A stretch of DNA of 64,000 nucleotides. Source: Nautilus pompilius (taxonomy: Eukaryota; Mollusca; Cephalopoda; Nautilida; Nautilidae). Below, piece by piece: positions 59,345 to 64,000 of the stretch (position 1 is the stretch's first letter; every line of letters begins with the position of its first letter). The DNA is taken from NCBI GenBank assembly GCA_018389105.1, contig JACATO010000086.1, forward strand, positions 1,762,563 through 1,826,562. Reading direction: 5' to 3'. The position numbers were made by a program, and so were the translations under genes. The notes under the pieces were generated by a model. That model was not told the DNA's origin and did no database searches. It saw only the letters and a program-made list of their open reading frames with translations.

Positions 59345-59472
59345 TATACACCAAATTTCAAAGACAAGTGGAAAGTAATGATTTCGTACCCAGGGCCGAC
59401 CTGTGATGTATCAATGAAGGTGAAACAGCCAGTACCAAGTGCGGCCCATGTCTGGCGGTCAATGCTGGCCAG
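59345..59472 (+). CDS. Orphan exon, unknown protein
   Basis: A strong acceptor (gaccgtttctgttcacgcag) ends at 59344. The frame YTPNFKDKWKVMISYPGPTC then DVSMKVKQPVPSAAHVWRSM is open and protein-like. The end is either a donor (CAG|GTAAAA at 59473) or, read through, an in-frame TAA three bases later (LAR*). It lies about 1 kb downstream of MUTYH on the same strand, in DNA where CpG is normal again. Function not recognised. It may be the last exon of MUTYH-adjacent transcription or part of the next gene. Confidence 0.45.
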
Positions 59473-60050
59473 GTAAAAGCCATAACGCCGTGTGTGTGTG
59501 CCCTGTAAAGTCTGTGGATAGTGTCACGCACAGCCAACCTTTAACAGTGAATGTAATGGAAAGGTGGACTTGGTTTGGTATTAGCAGCTCAGTAAACGCA
59601 AAGTTTCAGTCCTGCCTTTTCCCGAGAAACACTTTCTTCCTAACCAATAAATCTCCGCGCACTCATTAAAAACCTTCCCCGGCCGCTACGATTTACTTTT
59701 GGAACCAGAACAAACAGCGACCTTTCGTGTGTCTTACAATTGTTCGTTAACTCTCCTGTTCAACGGATATCCATAAAACGGGAGCTCACAGCAAAGCGGC
59801 GATTTGTGGTGAGGAAATCAGTATCCCGACCCTCCGAAACCTCTTCTCCCTTCCTCGTTTTTCATGACCGCCGGGTCGGTAGATCCACGATCCCGGCGCC
59901 TCGATGAATAATCCGTCGCCATTGACCGGGTAGATGATGATGATGGTGGTGGTTGGTTTAAAATTTTTCTCTTCCGATCTCTCTCTCGTTTATACTCCGC
60001 TTACTCCTTGCTAAACACACAAGCGGTGCCAGATTTTAGTACGCAGTGCT
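59473..60050. other. CpG-rich patch, no gene assigned
   Basis: GC- and CpG-rich compared with its surroundings (59640-60020), including ccacgatcccggcgcctcga. It could be a promoter-type region of a neighbouring gene. No start codon or splice structure stands out. Confidence 0.35.
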
Positions 60051-62970
60051 ATGCGAAAGCTGACGATGGTTTCGCTTCGTTTCAGTGTAATTGAATGTAA
60101 TGGCAAAGATATCAATTGCTGCAGTAACATTTATCCGTGACAAAGCAAAACTCCACGGAATAAATAGCACACCTGGGATTTAAAGATGTACCATTGAAGA
60201 TAGTTTCCTGGTTTGTCCACGTGTTTTCGTATCTTAAAAAAAAAGAAAAATTAACAGTAATATTAAAATGTTAAAACCCCTTAGGTGTTCAGGTCTATGA
60301 TTCTACAGCACGAAGATCTTTAAGACGAAAGGGACTTAAAGGACAGATGGCAAGCAGTCAAGAAACCTTTTTACGTGAAGGAAATAGGGTTAAGAGACTA
60401 CATTATGCTACTCACCAGCAGAGTCCGGTCAGATGAATCAATGTATATATCTCGCCCGATCCAAAACACTGCTGATGTTATCATCAAATATTTACAACGC
60501 AAATTACATTTCTTCCTAATGTTGAATTTACGAGTGAAAATGTAAATAACCGAAGACTTTCGCTCTCTACTGTAATCTGTGAGATACTCGTACAATTAGG
60601 ATTAAAATTGTCTCTAGTTAGTGATCGGTCATTCCATCCAAACTAAAATGATTTATTGTATTCTTGATAATTTAAAATCCAAAGTATCAACCAATCGCAT
60701 TAATTTTACCATAAAGTGTGGCTACTACAAATGAACATCCAATCAGATTACAACAAAGCATCATTCGATCAAAGAGCAACCTGCGATTAATGTTGACGCA
60801 AAGCCACTCAAACGACATTAATTGACTATGGTGGATGGTATTTTAAGAGCTAATAAAACTCTACAAATACTTTCACACGTACATTTAGTATTAGTAAATT
60901 AGAAGAGTAATTTGAAATAATAAATCCAATTGTTTGTTTCTATAATAGTAAACTCGATGACATACAGCATGAACTTTTTTAGAAAAAAAAAATAACAATG
61001 GCAACATTTTCAGAAAAGAAATATCTAAATATTTGGAACAGTCGATGCTGATGTTCAGAAGAACTAACCGCCGACACTAAAATACAAAACCCTATTCTCA
61101 GCTCGATATTCTCCTTGTGCGTATCTCAATGTCAGATTTCCTTTTTTTGTACTGTACTTTTTCTCTGACGTTTGTTGCATTCCTGTGTCGACCTTGTGAT
61201 GCTGCGAGGTCCCTCATTTGTCGATTTTGTTCAAAGAAGGCATCCAGCACCACATTTTATCGTTGATGTCCCAAGCTTCTCAAAATAATTTTAGAAAAAA
61301 TTAAAGATGCTACCCAACAGAGCAGAATTTAAATCTTACAAAAAACTTAGTTTCTTTATGAACATTTGCAAGTGGCTTTGCCACACAACTAACACAAAAA
61401 CAAATATTTTGACATTTTCATAAAGTAATTTACTTAATGGTTCTAATTAAGAAAGTATATAAAGGGGAAACAAATCTGCGTGCACATTTTCAAGATATTT
61501 TGATTTAATTTTATTTAGTTTGCTCCTCTGAATTTACTTGGATTAGTAAACTTGCTGTATTTTTATTTTCTTGAAATGTATAATTGATAAAGTTACTGTT
61601 ATTATTTTCAGTAATGAAATTAGAAATGAAATGAATAAAAAAGAAAAGAAAATGAAAATAGTTATTTTCTTTCCATGAAAGACAACTTAGTACACAACAC
61701 CTTTATTATTAATTGATATTTGATTACGAAAGTTAAAAAACAGATTCGATGACAGTTGAATCAAAGAATAGCCAACAATCAACATTCATTCATCACTTTT
61801 CTATGGAAACATGAAAAGTGAAAAAGTGCAGCTTTTCATTTCCAAATTTATAACAAATACGTGTAGCAAGCTAATCTATTTTTTAAAAAAATTTCGTAAC
61901 TTTTAGTTTAATTTCTAATTCCTTCCCTCCATTGGTGGCTGGCAGAATATTAACATTGGATAAATAGAAAAAGAAGGGTTAAAATCATTTTAATAGGATA
62001 ATCATCACGTAAATATTGTTGATTTCGTTTAAAAATGAATGAAGGTATTGGCAATGATAGAAACAAAAGAAAAATTAAAGTTCGCTAAGTCCAGAAAATA
62101 CATATAATAATAATAGACTCCCATGCTTTTAAATAAACCTAAAAGGAAAAGAATATCGATTAAAATTTTTAGTACTCCGTTTTGTTAACTTCTAAGTAAA
62201 AGGCCAGAGATCTGGAGTGGAACACGTATTGATTATTCTGCTGGTGGTCTCCTTACTCAGCCCGACGGCATATTAACCTCTCCAACGAAACCGATCACCC
62301 GTGCGTGTCGTTAGCGCCATCTCACGGCAGCTTTACACTCTAATAGGGCAAATTTCATAAATATTGATGTATTGGCATTCTCATACAATTTATTCGTAAC
62401 TGATACATTGTTTGGGTCTCTTCTGTTCTTTGCCCTCTACCTAACTCTAGGGTTTCAAGATGATAAGAAATAGTGATTTTGGTAAATCATGTGATTTCTG
62501 GGTGAAAGAAAAATCAGCAAACGGAAATTAGAAAACAGTGTTGAATTGGCTGTCGTGAGAGGTGAATGTGCGACGTGCGTTTCAGTGTCGAAAATTTGGT
62601 TGTTTATATATTGAATTAACTTGAATAAATGAATAATATTTAAATTTCTCCTTTTTAAATTTTAATTTTTATAAAGTTAATTTTTTATTATTTTTTCCTT
62701 TTCTTTTTTAGATTAACTCCTATAATAAAGTTTAGTCTAATGGCTGGTTTTAAGTCAAAGTGATACAATAGACAAAAATTAAAATTTGGGCCAAAAATTT
62801 GCCAACTACGACTAAAAGACATAAAAGAAATTTGCCAAGAATTGAAAATTTCAAAGATTACGTTAGGTTACGTTTAAAAAAAATTTTTTAGGATGTTACC
62901 ATACACTACTTGATAATGAAAAATCAAACCAAAAAAGAGTTAAAATTATTCATGAATAATTAATTAATCT
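60051..62970. other. AT-rich, no gene seen
   Basis: About 2.9 kb of AT-rich DNA with only short frames. No TIR, SINE or tRNA signature recognised. The last 100 bp may hold the left end of the transposase-like element that follows. Confidence 0.5.
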
Positions 62971-62980
62971 ATGGAAGAAG

Positions 62981-64000
62981 ATGAGTTTTCCCAAACTCAG
63001 TGAGCAGGCAATCATTGCTCGTATTAATAAACTAATATTAAAATATGAAAAAAATCAAAGATATCCAAAAGAATTTAAAAAAAAAATATTAGATACTGTA
63101 TTTGACATTACAAAGCCAGAAGGACAATGATTGAGTGAAGAAGACAAAAAACTTTATGAAAAACAGATCGAACCTGAAGGAAAAATAGGCTACGCAACTC
63201 TAAACCAGCTCCAGTTTCCTCAATTCATCCATCAAAAAGACAGAGATGCACTCAAAAAGACAATAAAACTGTGTCACAAGATGATATAAAAGATGGCAAA
63301 TCAAGTAGTTCAATCTTCCCCTAAAGCAAAGCAAAAAATTTTCTACATCTCTGCCTACCAAATTAGTTACTGAACTATCACTTTCTACTCATAAAGCATT
63401 AAAAGTTTGTTTAAATCTTGTAAAAGAGGGGATAAATCTGCCAACTCCTTCTCAGTCTGGAACATTCAAACGTACGATCAGATGTGGGGAAGAGCAAAAG
63501 TTGAAAATAAAAATATCTTCTTAGAGAAGAGAAAGATTACTGCTTGCATTTTGATGGAAGAAAGTTACCAAGAGAAAACGGAAAAGTAAAGCATGGAGAA
63601 GAGTGTCAAGTTGTATGCCTTCAAGTCCCACGAAAAAAAATGAAATTAGGAGTGGTCAGATGTGAAAGTGGTTCAGCCGAAAATATATTTAAAGGAATTG
63701 TTAGTATTCTTGACGACAATGATGCATGGTCTAGCATCAAATGATCATTGTGATATTACTGCTGTAAATACTGGCCATATTAATGGGGTTGTAGTTAGAA
63801 TACAGCAAAAAAATGTTACAAATGGGTCTAAATGTACCTCAGTACATAGGTTGCCAACACCACGTTTTGGACAGAATATTAAAACATGTTCTTGACTTTT
63901 ATCTTGATAAGCATACCACAGGTCCTAATTTGAATTATAAATTTATAGATGAAATAACTGAAGGGTATGAGGTCTTAAAAGAATCGTTATCTCGGGGGTA
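62981..64000 (+). pseudogene. Transposase-like gene, unassigned superfamily, broken, runs off window
   Basis: The ATG at 62981 opens MSFPKLSEQAIIARINKLIL then KYEKNQRYPKEFKKKI, stopping after about 49 codons. Further frames follow, with HFDGRKLPRENGKVKHGEE (63547 on, a candidate first catalytic Asp), then VVRCESGSAENIFKGIVSIL, then DITAVNTGHINGVVVRIQ (about 63750, candidate second Asp). The last frame is open to the window end: GLNVPQYIGCQHHVLDRILK then HVLDFYLDKHTTGPN. A DGR strand, a D-x-T-A-x-N-T-G strand and a C-x2-H motif recall RNase H-fold transposases with a hAT/MULE-like C-x2-H, and proteins of this type occur in many copies in invertebrate genomes. At least four frame breaks. The family name is not known to me. 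Confidence 0.65.

Overview
The window looks like nuclear DNA of a bilaterian invertebrate, most likely a lophotrochozoan such as a mollusc. Coding sequence is sparse and split by GT-AG introns. ATT/TTA microsatellites, tRNA-derived SINEs and several DNA-transposon superfamilies (Tc1, mariner, hAT) are present, and CpG depletion comes in sharp blocks. Nothing suggests a bacterium or organelle. The species assignment is inference only.

Layout. 1-6100: CpG-rich intergenic DNA with one SINE remnant and a long ATT microsatellite. 6155-8054: a complete but dead Tc1-like element with long IR/DR ends, split by a small poly-A retroposon. 8350-8665 (-): the first coding exon of a class A GPCR. 8700-14100: no supported gene. 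14170-14440: a Tc1-like scrap at the left end of an AT-rich, CpG-depleted block (13.5-17.7 kb). 17998-19599 (-): an intact single-exon leucine-rich-repeat protein with signal peptide and probable GPI-anchor signal, the only complete host gene in the window. 20-23.5 kb: a Z-DNA-type run, a SINE and a microsatellite. 23531-26729: a decayed hAT element of the ZBED5/FAM200-like type with both TIRs. 29.09-32.31 kb: a degenerate 25-bp minisatellite whose orientation flips near 30935, giving two large inverted arms. 32329-34263 (-): a second, different hAT transposase gene carrying one clean GT-AG intron. 35-41.8 kb: CpG-poor DNA with several exon-like segments of no recognised gene.

44.1-58.3 kb (+): a multi-exon MUTYH (adenine DNA glycosylase) locus. 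At least twelve exons are recognisable in the correct order, from the catalytic domain through the Fe-S loop to the NUDIX-like C-terminal domain. Several carry frame breaks or altered signature residues and two expected exons were not confidently found, so this is either a decaying gene or a badly sequenced one. A mariner (53419-54725) sits in one of its introns, inside an older SINE. After MUTYH comes one orphan exon (59345-59472), a CpG-rich patch, AT-rich DNA without genes, and from 62981 to the window edge a broken transposase-like gene whose superfamily I could not assign.

Functionally the window holds a cell-surface LRR protein, the start of a peptide-type GPCR and a base-excision-repair gene. 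They share no pathway; the rest is dominated by transposons and repeats.
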